DNA of 64,000 nucleotides from a virus. The notes beneath the pieces are model-generated. The model saw only the letters and a list, made by a program, of their open reading frames with translations, was not told where the DNA came from and did no database searches. Shown here piece by piece: positions 54,968 to 63,947 of this stretch. The stretch spans positions 1 through 64,000 of IMG/VR virus record IMGVR_UViG_3300043775_002630; one strand, 5' to 3'. The translations under genes were made by a program, and so were the position numbers. Numbering within the stretch: the stretch's first letter is position 1; every line of letters starts with the position of its first letter.

Positions 54968-56722
54968 ATGGCAGAACCAAGAACAATAGAATCGAAGGCA
55001 ATCAAGATTTTAGAGGAATACCAAGGGGCCAATAACCACATTATTAACTTAAAAATTAAGTTAGAAAAAAACCCTAAATTTTTCCCTACAAGAAGCCAAT
55101 GTGATTACATCTTTGAGAATAAAGATGTTGTACCTAAAGTTGCTCGTAAATGGGTGGTACTTGATTCATACTTTTCACAAAAACTTGCTGATGATAAATT
55201 CTTAATGACCGTCCCCGAAAAAATGTGGGTGGAAAAGATTTTATGTGAAAGAGATAAAGCGTTTCATATTTGGGGAAAGTTTTTTGAATCCGATGAATTA
55301 CAAGAATATTGGGTTCCGAAGGCATCTATTATCAAAGACAATAAGGTTAATATTGGTGAAATAGATTATTCAAAATATTCTCATCGTCCTCCATTGGACC
55401 ACCAAAAAATTGCAATCGAACAATTATTAAGAAATAAGAAATACATTTTGGCTGATGATATGGGGTTAGGTAAAACTACCTCAACAATTATCGCATCATT
55501 AGAGACAGGTGCTAAAAAGATTTTAATTATCTGTCCAGCATCTTTAAAGATTAACTGGCAACGAGAATATCAACTTTACAGTAACAAAACAAGTTATGTT
55601 TGTGAAGGTAAAAACTACTCAAGTGAACACGATATTTTGATAATGAATTATGATATTATCAAAAATTTCCACGATACAAAAAACAAAGAAAAGTCTCAAA
55701 TTTTTAAAGACAAGTTTGATTTAGTAATCATTGATGAAGCACACTACATTCAAAATGTCCAAGCTCAAAGAACAAAATTAATTAACGATATTGTTAAAGA
55801 TGTTGATAGACTTTGGTTATTAACAGGTACCCCGATGACATCAAGACCAATTAATTATTTTAATTTGTTATCGTTGGTTGACTCTCCTGTTGCTAAGAAT
55901 TGGATGGCGTATGTTGTCAGATATTGTGCAGGATATCAGTTCAAAGTAGGACCAAGAAAAGTTTGGAATGTAATGGGAGCGTCTAACTTGGAGGAATTAA
56001 GAGACCGAACTACAACAACGGTTCTTCGTCGTTTAAAAGAAGACGTTTTAGATTTACCTGATAAAATCATAACACCAGTTTATTTACGACTCAAGTCAAA
56101 ATTGTACGAGGAGGTAATGGGTGATTATTATAATTGGTATGAAAAAAATCCTGACGAGAGTAAAAACTTATCTCTTCAGTTTACAAAGTTAACTCAAGTT
56201 AGACAGGTTATCGCAGATGAAAAAGTTAACCACACAATTGAACTTGCAGAGAACATAATAGAACAAGGAAAAAAAGTTATCATTTTTTGTAATTTTACAA
56301 ACTCTTTAGAAAAAATATGTGAACACTTTGGTAAATCTGCGGTGCGTCTTGATGGGTCAATGTCAAAAACGCAAAGACAAGATTCGGTTGACAGATTCCA
56401 AGAAGATGACAAAGTAAAAGTGTTTGTCGGTAATATTAAAGCCGCAGGTGTGGGTATCACACTAACCGCAGCTGAAGCTGTTATTATGAACGATTTGTCA
56501 TTCTTACCGTCTGACCACAGTCAATCTGAGGACCGAGCTTACCGATACGGACAGAAAAATAATGTTTTGGTTTACTACCCAATTTTTGAAAATACAATCG
56601 AAGGAATCATCTATGACATACTCAATAACAAGAAAAAAATTATTGGAACCGTGATGGGTGATACTCAAGATGAAACAAATGTTGTTGAGGAAATTTTGAA
56701 AGAGATTAGTAGAATGAGATAA
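54968..56722 (+). CDS. SNF2-family DNA helicase/translocase
   Basis: This 584-residue protein has the full superfamily 2 SNF2 motor. Motif I is ADDMGLGKTTST, II IIDEAHY, III WLLTGTPMTSRP, V IKAAGVGITLTAAEA and VI SQSEDRAYRYGQ. The two RecA lobes span roughly 140-560, with a distinct ~135-residue N-terminal region. SNF2 proteins move on duplex DNA and remodel forks or displace bound proteins; a UvsW-like role in replication or recombination is plausible but UvsW is a different subfamily. The ATG at 54968 was chosen over a TTG one codon upstream. It opens a plus-strand block and is divergent from the neck-like operon. Confidence 0.93.
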   Translation: MAEPRTIESKAIKILEEYQGANNHIINLKIKLEKNPKFFPTRSQCDYIFENKDVVPKVARKWVVLDSYFSQKLADDKFLMTVPEKMWVEKILCERDKAFHIWGKFFESDELQEYWVPKASIIKDNKVNIGEIDYSKYSHRPPLDHQKIAIEQLLRNKKYILADDMGLGKTTSTIIASLETGAKKILIICPASLKINWQREYQLYSNKTSYVCEGKNYSSEHDILIMNYDIIKNFHDTKNKEKSQIFKDKFDLVIIDEAHYIQNVQAQRTKLINDIVKDVDRLWLLTGTPMTSRPINYFNLLSLVDSPVAKNWMAYVVRYCAGYQFKVGPRKVWNVMGASNLEELRDRTTTTVLRRLKEDVLDLPDKIITPVYLRLKSKLYEEVMGDYYNWYEKNPDESKNLSLQFTKLTQVRQVIADEKVNHTIELAENIIEQGKKVIIFCNFTNSLEKICEHFGKSAVRLDGSMSKTQRQDSVDRFQEDDKVKVFVGNIKAAGVGITLTAAEAVIMNDLSFLPSDHSQSEDRAYRYGQKNNVLVYYPIFENTIEGIIYDILNNKKKIIGTVMGDTQDETNVVEEILKEISRMR

Positions 56723-56738
56723 AAGTGTATCTTCCTGT

Positions 56739-56746
56739 TATTTATA
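56739..56746 (+). promoter_or_regulatory. TATTTATA motif upstream of SOD-nuclease gene
   Basis: A perfect TATTTATA on the plus strand, 17 nt before the ATG at 56764 and after the helicase stop. Plus-strand occurrence in gene orientation supports a directional element. Confidence 0.42.
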
Positions 56747-56763
56747 AGGAAATATACCTTAAT

Positions 56764-58293
56764 ATGCAACACTTACAAGAATCAGTAGAAAGAGTTGAAA
56801 AACAAATTTTACAAGAACAAAAAAAAGAAGAGGTAAAAGTTTTAATTAACGAAATGAAGAAGATAGGTATTGAAGACCTACCTTATGCCTACACAGCCCT
56901 GAAAAGATTTATTGACCCCGAAACAATGAATGTTCATTACAACAAACATTACAAGGGTTATGTAAATAAGTTAAATGACTTACTCTCTAAAAGAAAATCA
57001 AAAAACAACGATTTAGAAAAAATCATAAGAAACATTTCAAAGTATCCAAAGGCAGTTAGAGATAATGCAGGTGGGGCGTTTAACCACGCATTGTTTTGGA
57101 ATATGTTATCACCAAAACCGATGAAAGTTGGTAATGATATTAAACAAAGAATCATAAAAGATTTTGGTAGTTTTGATAGATTCAAAAAAGAATTTGAAAA
57201 AATTGCAACAGAAAGATTTGGTTCAGGTTGGGTTTGGTTGATTATTACTAAAAAAAATACTCTAAAGGTGATGTCCACTCCAAACCAAGACAATCCACTA
57301 ATGAATGTTATTGAGGATGGGGGATTCCCATTGTTAGGTTTAGACTTATGGGAACACGCTTACTATCTAAAATACAAAAACAAAAGAGACGAATACATTA
57401 AAAACTTTTGGACCGCAGTTAATTGGGATTTTGTCGAGGGGTTATACAAGATGAGGTCTGAGACTCGTTTAACTGAAATAAAAGAAGTTAAAGGTTTAAT
57501 CTTGGAAGGTAAATCTGAAAGTTGTTCTAAAGAAGAAAAAGATTTTTACCGAGTTTTATTTAGTGTTAATGAAAATGTTGTTGAGGTTTACAAGAACACA
57601 ATTAATAAAATAATTAAAAGAAAATTTGCTGACAAGTGGTTCCCTTATTCTAAAGGTGAATTAGCGGGTGTATACAATTTAGAAAAAGAAGGTCGTTCAG
57701 ATATAAATTATTTAAACACAAACTACACCGTAATTTGTCCATTAATAAAAGATATTAATAAAGTTATTACTCGTTCAGGTCAAGAACCAATATCATTTGC
57801 GGTACCACCACAAAATCAAGTTGCAGAAATGAAAAGACTCTGTAACTATATTGAAAAATATCAGGACAGAATTTTTGACCCAAAAAGTGCAACATTCCAA
57901 AATATGATGTCGTTATTACTTCGTACAAATGAACAAGGGTCTAAACGAGAAGAATTTGCAAAAAAAGTAATTACCGAAAAAATACCAAATTCAAAAGTTG
58001 TTACAACTGCAGGGTCTGGTTCAGTCAAAGATGCCGTCCAAAAAATTGACTTAGAAGTTTTCATAAATGGTCAAAAAAATACTTGTCAGGTAAAGGGTTT
58101 TATGGAATTAAAACCTGCCGATGGTAAAATAGTTATTATTGGTAGTGGTGAAGTAAGATACTATAATGTTGATTGGATGGTGTTTGTTAACATAAAAATG
58201 AGAAGAGTTGTTATCTTCAGAAACACACCAAATATTGTTATGGGAGAGTATGTTTTTGATGAGTCAGATTTGATTTACAACTTAAACCTTTAA
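56764..58293 (+). CDS. Mn-type superoxide dismutase fused to PD-(D/E)xK-like nuclease
   Basis: In this 509-residue protein, residues ~37-225 form a complete Fe/Mn superoxide dismutase. It has LPYAYTALKRFIDPETMNVH (ligand His58), NKHYKGYV (gate Tyr66), GGAFNHALFW (His108) and LDLWEHAYY (Asp194, His198). Gly104 and Gln175 (in PNQDNPLM) match the second-sphere pattern of Mn enzymes. Residues ~225-380 are unrecognised. Residues ~390-490 look like a restriction-type nuclease: KIDLEVFING followed by CQVKG gives Asp429 and Gln442-x-Lys444, the D...QxK variant seen in Mrr-like folds. The ATG at 56764 was preferred to a GTG at 56725. The combination is unusual and its purpose unknown. Confidence 0.85.
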   Translation: MQHLQESVERVEKQILQEQKKEEVKVLINEMKKIGIEDLPYAYTALKRFIDPETMNVHYNKHYKGYVNKLNDLLSKRKSKNNDLEKIIRNISKYPKAVRDNAGGAFNHALFWNMLSPKPMKVGNDIKQRIIKDFGSFDRFKKEFEKIATERFGSGWVWLIITKKNTLKVMSTPNQDNPLMNVIEDGGFPLLGLDLWEHAYYLKYKNKRDEYIKNFWTAVNWDFVEGLYKMRSETRLTEIKEVKGLILEGKSESCSKEEKDFYRVLFSVNENVVEVYKNTINKIIKRKFADKWFPYSKGELAGVYNLEKEGRSDINYLNTNYTVICPLIKDINKVITRSGQEPISFAVPPQNQVAEMKRLCNYIEKYQDRIFDPKSATFQNMMSLLLRTNEQGSKREEFAKKVITEKIPNSKVVTTAGSGSVKDAVQKIDLEVFINGQKNTCQVKGFMELKPADGKIVIIGSGEVRYYNVDWMVFVNIKMRRVVIFRNTPNIVMGEYVFDESDLIYNLNL

Positions 58294-58298
58294 TAAAC

Positions 58299-58306
58299 TA
58301 TTTATA
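58299..58306 (+). promoter_or_regulatory. TATTTATA motif adjacent to neck-like gene
   Basis: A perfect TATTTATA on the plus strand ends 3 nt before the ATG at 58310, in the 16-bp gap between genes. The spacing is too short for a leadered promoter. Confidence 0.3.
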
Positions 58307-58309
58307 GGT

Positions 58310-59428
58310 ATGGCAGCAATTCCAGAACCAGAAAGAAGTAAAATTTATACGAGAATTAAACATCAGTTAGGTGCACCACTTAGAAGTGTTGAACTTGAAG
58401 ATGAAATGATGGACTCGTTAATGGAACTATCAATCCAAGACTATGAACAATATGTTTTAGATTGGTTAATAGAATCTCAATGGGTTAACTTGGTTAACCT
58501 TAATATGAGTGAAAAATCAGTTGCAAACGCACTAATTACAAGAACATTTAATCTTGAGGACCAATACACCTATGCATATTCAAAGATTGTTGGTCTACAA
58601 ACAGTTGGTCCTTGGGTTCTTAAAAAAGATTACTTTATTCTTAGTGCCAACACACAAACTTATGAGATACCAGCAGGTCGTGAGGTAAACGAATTACTAT
58701 GGTTTTCAAACCAACCTTGGCAAAACGTGGCTCTTTGGGGTACCGCTGATTTTGGTTTTGCAGGCGTAGGTCTTGGTGGTAACCAAGCGGGTTATGCACA
58801 ATATGGTAACGCAGGTTCGTACTTTATGATGAGTGGTTTTGACTACCTAATTAGATATCAAGAAGCAAATATTCTTAACCGAATCTTAGGTGGTTCATTA
58901 ACCTATAGAATTACAGGATTACCGGACGGTAAAAAAATGGTTCATTTGTATAATACACCTGGTGGTAATTTTAACTGGAGTAACTATTCTGAATACGCAG
59001 GTAAAGCCGTATGGTATTGGTATTATGATGTTGATGGTGATAGTAGAAAAGATTGTTTAAGAGACAATCCTGACGTTATCAAATTACCTTCAGACGTTCC
59101 AATCGAAGACTTAAGTTGGGAAGATTTAAATGCTCCCGCACAACAATGGGTTAGAAGATGGTTTACCGCTTACTGTAAAGAAACTTTAGCGAGAGTTAGA
59201 GGAAAATACTCAGGTAATTTAAAAACCCCTGATAGTGAACTTGTAATGGATTATCAGTCACTTTTAACTGAAGCTAAAGACGAAAAGACTAAATTAGACG
59301 AAGAATTAAAAGCAAGACTTGAAAGATTACGTCCTGAAAAACAAATGGAAAAAGAAGCTCTAACGGCAGAAAACCTGAATAAACAAATGAAATTTAGGGC
59401 AATGCCTCGTCAAATTTATGTTATCTAA
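58310..59428 (+). CDS. neck / head-tail connector-like protein
   Basis: This 372-residue protein begins with helices (RSKIYTRIKHQLGAPLRSVE, then LEDEMMDSLMELSIQDYEQYV) and has a Trp/Gly-rich middle. It ends with KETLARVRGKYSGNL followed by LLTEAKDEKTKLDEELKARL. This helical C-terminus and overall size resemble neck proteins of T4-like phages (gp13/gp14 region; T4 gp13 is about 309 residues), which close the head and dock the tail. It is not possible to choose between gp13-like and another adaptor by reading. The next gene follows after 2 bp. Confidence 0.62.
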   Translation: MAAIPEPERSKIYTRIKHQLGAPLRSVELEDEMMDSLMELSIQDYEQYVLDWLIESQWVNLVNLNMSEKSVANALITRTFNLEDQYTYAYSKIVGLQTVGPWVLKKDYFILSANTQTYEIPAGREVNELLWFSNQPWQNVALWGTADFGFAGVGLGGNQAGYAQYGNAGSYFMMSGFDYLIRYQEANILNRILGGSLTYRITGLPDGKKMVHLYNTPGGNFNWSNYSEYAGKAVWYWYYDVDGDSRKDCLRDNPDVIKLPSDVPIEDLSWEDLNAPAQQWVRRWFTAYCKETLARVRGKYSGNLKTPDSELVMDYQSLLTEAKDEKTKLDEELKARLERLRPEKQMEKEALTAENLNKQMKFRAMPRQIYVI

Positions 59429-59430
59429 TT

Positions 59431-59766
59431 ATGGCGGTTATTAAAAGTATTCCATCCCAAAGAATTATTAACGGACAAGTTCAAGAAACTTCCGAAATAT
59501 CAATCGTATCTGAAGCTTACTATGACACTGCAGGAGAATCTTGTGTTGTTGTAAAAAGTGTGGATAATTCTAAATTAAGATTAAATAGTACAACTACTGA
59601 CCACGTAGTCGTTAAAGCATTAACTAAAGTTTTAGTTATACCTGATATTGGTAGAGTTGATGAAGCTTATGATGAGATTATGTTAGATTGGGGCGCTTGT
59701 GTTGAGTTTAGATTCTGTGCAGGTAATTGGTATATCTTATCATCAGATGGATTAAAACAATCTTAA
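59431..59766 (+). CDS. small beta-rich structural-like protein, unknown
   Basis: I do not recognise this 111-residue protein. It is mostly beta with phrases SIPSQRIINGQVQETSEIS, ALTKVLVIPDIGRVDE and CVEFRFCAGNWYILSSDG. The last resembles the end of small beta-sandwich virion decoration proteins. It starts 2 bp after the neck-like gene, so it is probably co-expressed with it and may be a virion component. Confidence 0.68.
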   Translation: MAVIKSIPSQRIINGQVQETSEISIVSEAYYDTAGESCVVVKSVDNSKLRLNSTTTDHVVVKALTKVLVIPDIGRVDEAYDEIMLDWGACVEFRFCAGNWYILSSDGLKQS

Positions 59767-59802
59767 TATTCAATTTTTTTAGATTAATCATATTTTTTTT
59801 CT

Positions 59803-60480
59803 ATGAGAATAGAAAATATTAATGAAGTCCCAATTTTAATCCATACAATGGATGCCTACTCTACATATTGGGACACTTGGTACCATTTATTTAAAAAATA
59901 CACTACAAATCACGGACCAATTTACTTCTTAACTGAAGAAAAAGAACCTTCATTTGTTAATGAAGTTAACCACATTAAATCAGGTAAAGGTGAGTGGGGA
60001 TATAGACTCAAAAAAGGTTTTGAACAAGTTCCTTCTGATATTCTATTTTATATGCAAGAAGACAATTGGGCGTATGCACCATTTGAATTTAAACAAGAAT
60101 ATTTGGACAAGTTTTATGAACTTGATATACACTCATTGAGATTTCATAAATGTGCTTGGGGTGAAATCAATTATGTTTCAGTTGAAGATAATCTATTTAG
60201 GTATACTCAAAATTCACGGTATTTAATGGGACATCAAATGGGTCTTTGGGATAAAAATTTCTTTAAATCAAACGTGTTAGATACTGACAATCCTTGGAGT
60301 AGTGAGTTGGAAGGAACACCAAGATGGTATGATACTGACCATAGAATTTATCAATACGACATCGCTTGGTATTGGTCTACTTGTAGAAGAGGTGAATTAC
60401 AGAATATTGGTAGAGAGATATTAAGTAATAATGGTATCACAGAATTTGATGATACCCCCATTCCACGTCAATCAAACTAA
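59803..60480 (+). CDS. glycosyltransferase-like protein
   Basis: This 225-residue protein has a Rossmann-like start (VPILIHTMDAYSTYWDTWYH) and a central GYRLKKGFEQVPSDILFYMQEDNW. The acidic QEDN at a strand end resembles the nucleotide-sugar metal site of GT-A glycosyltransferases. The C-terminal half has GHQMGLWDKNFF and NPWSSELEGTPRWYDTDH, as in several small phage and bacterial transferases. A role in modifying virion proteins, DNA or host glycans is possible; the substrate cannot be read. It ends the plus-strand block with a 4-bp overlap with the convergent gene. Confidence 0.55.
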   Translation: MRIENINEVPILIHTMDAYSTYWDTWYHLFKKYTTNHGPIYFLTEEKEPSFVNEVNHIKSGKGEWGYRLKKGFEQVPSDILFYMQEDNWAYAPFEFKQEYLDKFYELDIHSLRFHKCAWGEINYVSVEDNLFRYTQNSRYLMGHQMGLWDKNFFKSNVLDTDNPWSSELEGTPRWYDTDHRIYQYDIAWYWSTCRRGELQNIGREILSNNGITEFDDTPIPRQSN

Positions 60481-60758
60481 TTTATAGAAATATTACCTAA
60501 ATCACTAATCGTAATATTTTTTAATCTAGTTGTACCGTGAGATAACGACGCAATCTTACCTTGACTTACAAGGTATTGAAATACGTAGTAAAGATAATCA
60601 GGTATAACCAAATCAGGACGAGTTACCGTAACTCCAATATGTTCAGGAGAAAACTCACGAGTAGGTGTTCCAACAGTTGTTTCATCTCCTTTACGAATTA
60701 ACCAAAAATCGGCTTCGGGATTGTTAACACTAAAGTCAACGATGTGTTTCAGTTTCAT
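60477..60758 (-). CDS. orphan HsdS-like specificity fragment
   Basis: This 93-residue protein looks like the C-terminal part of a type I restriction specificity (HsdS) target-recognition domain. It has DFWLIRKGDE, then IPDYLYYVFQYLVSQGKIASL, then SHGTTRLKNITISDLGNISI. The xLxxGTTxLKNIxxxDLxxI phrase is the usual HsdS ending. No HsdR or HsdM gene is near. Such a fragment could interfere with host type I enzymes by replacing or blocking HsdS, or could be an unrelated DNA-binding module; neither is proven. It lies 4 bp after the DNA polymerase stop. Confidence 0.62.
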   Translation of the reverse strand: MKLKHIVDFSVNNPEADFWLIRKGDETTVGTPTREFSPEHIGVTVTRPDLVIPDYLYYVFQYLVSQGKIASLSHGTTRLKNITISDLGNISIN

Positions 60759-60762
60759 AATA

Positions 60763-63465
60763 TTAAATATGTTGTTCCCAACCTTCTTCGGCTAATTCAT
60801 ACATATAATCAGGTTCAAGACCTCGTTTCTTCCAATAAGAAACTTCACCGTCAGACATTGTCATAACTTCTTCAAGTTCATCTTGGTCTCCATTACCCAA
60901 AGGTAAACCATTGATAAGTTCACATTGAGCTGTGGTAAATAAACCTCTTTTTGATGGGTCAGCAACAATTAGACTCTTTCTTACTTCTTCTTTGAATACA
61001 ACCATAAGCGGTTCAATACGTTTGTTGAACGTTGTAATTGCTCTCGCAACATTGTATTCGCCAGTCATCTCAGGGTTGTTCTCAAGGTCTTCAGGGTTCA
61101 ACATATAACAATTTAACGTCACAGTATCACCTTTCTTAACAACATCTCCGTGAGAAGCTCTTTGTCCGTTATTAACATACATAATCATATCCCCCAAGTT
61201 AACATTCAATCCGTGATGAATTGCAAGTTCCATATGTGCTTGTCTTGACATCAGAGACCCCGCTTTTGTCTTCTGTGTGCAACGAAACTTGTAGTCCTGT
61301 AGTGTTTGTTTAACTTTAGCTTTTTGAGCGATTTTGGCCAAAGGAATTTGTTGGTCCCAAATCTTTTGTAGATACTCGTAATAATACTCCACAAATGATT
61401 TACCATCACCCTTTAATAAAAGTTTAATACCCTTATCCAAAAACTCTTCGATGTAACCAGGTAGTTTCTTTGATTTGATTGTGTTACCAACCAATTTGAT
61501 TTTACCTGAATCGGTAAGTAGAGCATAGTTCTTACGAGCAAGGTTTATACACGATGGCCAAACACCATCGGTATCCAGTGCCATTTCACCTCTCATAAAA
61601 ATATCGTTGTATTCTGCAACGTCAGCATCAGGTCCCGTATACTCTTTACCCTCTTTTACTTTCCAATTTAATCCTCGACCAATGTATCTGTGACTATCAA
61701 CATCTTCAGGTGACGAGAAGTTCACACCGTCCGTATCCATTACAAGTGGAATGTAACCACGAGACATAAAGAATTTAATCATTTGACGAAGATATTGTCT
61801 ACCCGTACAAGTAATCTGTTCTCCCATATACATATCCCCCCAAGCAAATACCTGTGGAGCTGAAAGCGCACCGAACATCGAGTTGATGAAGATTTTAATC
61901 GGTAACTGTTTGTTGTTGTATGATGCTGATTTTTTGGGGTCAGATTCATAATACTCCTCAGCAAGTTGTTTGTACAAGATACGAGTATCACGGAAGTATT
62001 TTAACATACCTTTCATCGCACCTGTTACGTCACATTGGGGGAACACATCGTGAACCAACTGAATTGATGGATAAAGTGACGAGAAGTCGAGCTTTAATAC
62101 GCTTTTAGAATACCCTACTTTAAGTAGACGAGACAATCCACCTACGAAGTCTGTCTTGGATTGTTTTGCTGGTATTGCCAAATTATGTTTGTAAGACCAC
62201 GCTAACATCAACATCTTCCATAGTGTTGCCGTACCCATTGTAGATACTCGCTCATATGTTGTTGGAATCATTGATGCAAGTAGAAACGATGCTTGGTTGA
62301 ATTCTTTATCAACTTTTAAGGTTTCTTCCAAGTCATCTTGGAGATATCGTTCAACCAATTCGGCACCATCAGTTAATAGATAAGTGTCAGGAAACTTTTT
62401 ATCCAAATCAACATAGTCACCCTTTTTACGATACTCACCATTTTTGATGTTTAACCAATACTCTTTCTTTTCCTGATACATCTTACCAATAGAGTCGTGA
62501 CCAATATAAACTCGGTCTGGTTCTTTTGCGTTTACATATTCTGCAATATACTTCAAACCCGCAGATTTGATTGATGAGTTAATTGCTTGAGCTCTACGGA
62601 CCGCGTGAATAATATCAATTACATTGTAACCCCAAATAGAAGTCTGCATAAAATCCTCAACTTCGTTTGCGAGTTTCAACAAGTTTTTCTTTTGTGATAT
62701 GGAATGTTCGGGATGTAATGAGTGACATATTTTTTTGATGTCAATTCCCAACGCCTTACATCTTTCAAAAATCCAATACCAGTCAAAGTTTGCTGAGTTG
62801 TAACCACCGATAATACTTGGTTTGAGTTCATTAATTACTTTGAAGAACTCGATAATACCGCTCTTCTCTTGTGTCTCATCAATACATTCGATAATTCTAT
62901 TATAACCTTTGTTTGTTCTAATACCAATCATAAAGATACGACCGTCTCTTGGTTCGAGTGAGGTCGTCTCTAAGTCGAATACCAATCGAGACACGTCATC
63001 ATAGTCTTCATACCCCTTAAATAATCGTTTTTGTTTTGAAACGAAATATTGTTCTACAGGTGGTAGAATCAAAATCTTATCTTTAAATTTTTCACCCCAA
63101 GGGTCTGCTCCACCATCACGGAAGAACTGAATCAAACTTCTATACCCCTTCAAAGATTTAACCATATAGGTCAAACCTTTTTCCATTCGTTCATCACCGT
63201 GAGTATCTAATTTGTCAATAACAATCCCGTGTTTTGACATTGCTTCTTTTTGAGCTCCTTTGGAGTTTCCGTAGAAATTTAATCCACGTAAATCACCAAC
63301 CCAACAAAATGGAATGAATGTATCTTTTCGGATTTCTTTACCCTTACCAGGAATTTCTTTGATTTTATAAATGGAGTCTGAGGCGTAATCAAATTCTACC
63401 GCCACGATAAATTCTTCAGGGTCGTTCCCTTCCAAGAATTCTTTGATTTCTTGTTGTTCAATCAT
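60763..63465 (-). CDS. DNA polymerase, family B (gp43-like)
   Basis: At 900 residues this protein matches T4 gp43 (898). The proofreading domain shows LVFDLETTSLEP (Exo I), GGYNSANFDWYW (Exo II) and YLQDDLEETLKVD (Exo III). The polymerase domain shows KLDFSSLYPSIQ (motif A), LPIKIFINSMFGALS (motif B) and VMDTDGVNFS (motif C). All catalytic acids are present, so both activities should be functional. The 99-bp leader contains a TATTTATA element and a palindrome 32 nt before the start. No inteins or splits are seen. Confidence 0.96.
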   Translation of the reverse strand: MIEQQEIKEFLEGNDPEEFIVAVEFDYASDSIYKIKEIPGKGKEIRKDTFIPFCWVGDLRGLNFYGNSKGAQKEAMSKHGIVIDKLDTHGDERMEKGLTYMVKSLKGYRSLIQFFRDGGADPWGEKFKDKILILPPVEQYFVSKQKRLFKGYEDYDDVSRLVFDLETTSLEPRDGRIFMIGIRTNKGYNRIIECIDETQEKSGIIEFFKVINELKPSIIGGYNSANFDWYWIFERCKALGIDIKKICHSLHPEHSISQKKNLLKLANEVEDFMQTSIWGYNVIDIIHAVRRAQAINSSIKSAGLKYIAEYVNAKEPDRVYIGHDSIGKMYQEKKEYWLNIKNGEYRKKGDYVDLDKKFPDTYLLTDGAELVERYLQDDLEETLKVDKEFNQASFLLASMIPTTYERVSTMGTATLWKMLMLAWSYKHNLAIPAKQSKTDFVGGLSRLLKVGYSKSVLKLDFSSLYPSIQLVHDVFPQCDVTGAMKGMLKYFRDTRILYKQLAEEYYESDPKKSASYNNKQLPIKIFINSMFGALSAPQVFAWGDMYMGEQITCTGRQYLRQMIKFFMSRGYIPLVMDTDGVNFSSPEDVDSHRYIGRGLNWKVKEGKEYTGPDADVAEYNDIFMRGEMALDTDGVWPSCINLARKNYALLTDSGKIKLVGNTIKSKKLPGYIEEFLDKGIKLLLKGDGKSFVEYYYEYLQKIWDQQIPLAKIAQKAKVKQTLQDYKFRCTQKTKAGSLMSRQAHMELAIHHGLNVNLGDMIMYVNNGQRASHGDVVKKGDTVTLNCYMLNPEDLENNPEMTGEYNVARAITTFNKRIEPLMVVFKEEVRKSLIVADPSKRGLFTTAQCELINGLPLGNGDQDELEEVMTMSDGEVSYWKKRGLEPDYMYELAEEGWEQHI

Positions 63466-63496
63466 AATTTAAGTTTTACCGAGTGACTTATTTTCT

Positions 63497-63511
63497 TCCA
63501 CACCGTGTGGA
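63497..63511 (-). promoter_or_regulatory. palindrome in DNA polymerase leader
   Basis: TCCACAC-C-GTGTGGA is a 15-bp inverted repeat with 7-bp arms and a single central base, 32 nt upstream of the polymerase ATG. It could be an operator for a dimeric protein or, as RNA, part of a translational control site like the one T4 gp43 binds on its own mRNA. The 1-nt loop argues for a DNA operator, or for a shorter RNA stem. Confidence 0.55.
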
Positions 63512-63531
63512 GTTTGTCTTACTCATTCAAC

Positions 63532-63539
63532 TATAAATA
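63532..63539 (-). promoter_or_regulatory. TATTTATA motif upstream of DNA polymerase
   Basis: A perfect TATTTATA on the coding strand, 66 nt before the polymerase start and upstream of the palindrome, so the palindrome would be transcribed if this is a promoter. Confidence 0.4.
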
Positions 63540-63564
63540 TAGATTGTAAAAGTGAATCTGTCAA

Positions 63565-63942
63565 TTAGCAACAAGCAGTTTTTGCAATAAAGCTGTCTTC
63601 AACATTAATATACAACTCTTCTCTAATAGGAACAATTAAATCACCCTCAAAGTTCTTGATTAAGAATTGTCCTTTGTATCTACCAGGAGTATTTGTGTCC
63701 CTTGCAGTAAATTGATAGTAGATATAATATTCTGTTGGAGCTCCGTCAGCCAAAATTAAACTAACAATAGAACAGGGCGCTGAAACAATCTTGGGAATAC
63801 CCGTTGCCTCATTAATCATTGAGAAGTATATTGCTGAAACCTCTAAAAGGTCCATCAACTCCAAATAACCTGACCTACCGTCTTGAACGACCTGCATTTT
63901 TAATACAGGTAAAGTAGCATTTTTTCTGATAAAGAATTCCAT
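63565..63942 (-). CDS. BppU-like N-terminal-domain protein, likely virion
   Basis: This 125-residue protein has a beta-sandwich-like pattern. MEFFIRKNATLPVLKMQVVQ is followed by AIYFSMINEATGIPKI, then YYIYYQFTARDTNTPGRYKGQF and a C-terminal REELYINVEDSF. This resembles the N-terminal domain of phage baseplate upper proteins (BppU family), which attach fibres to the baseplate. It is short for that family, so it may be a stand-alone adaptor. A TATTTATC element lies 5 nt before the ATG. It ends in two cysteines. Confidence 0.65.
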   Translation of the reverse strand: MEFFIRKNATLPVLKMQVVQDGRSGYLELMDLLEVSAIYFSMINEATGIPKIVSAPCSIVSLILADGAPTEYYIYYQFTARDTNTPGRYKGQFLIKNFEGDLIVPIREELYINVEDSFIAKTACC

Positions 63943-63947
63943 ACAAA

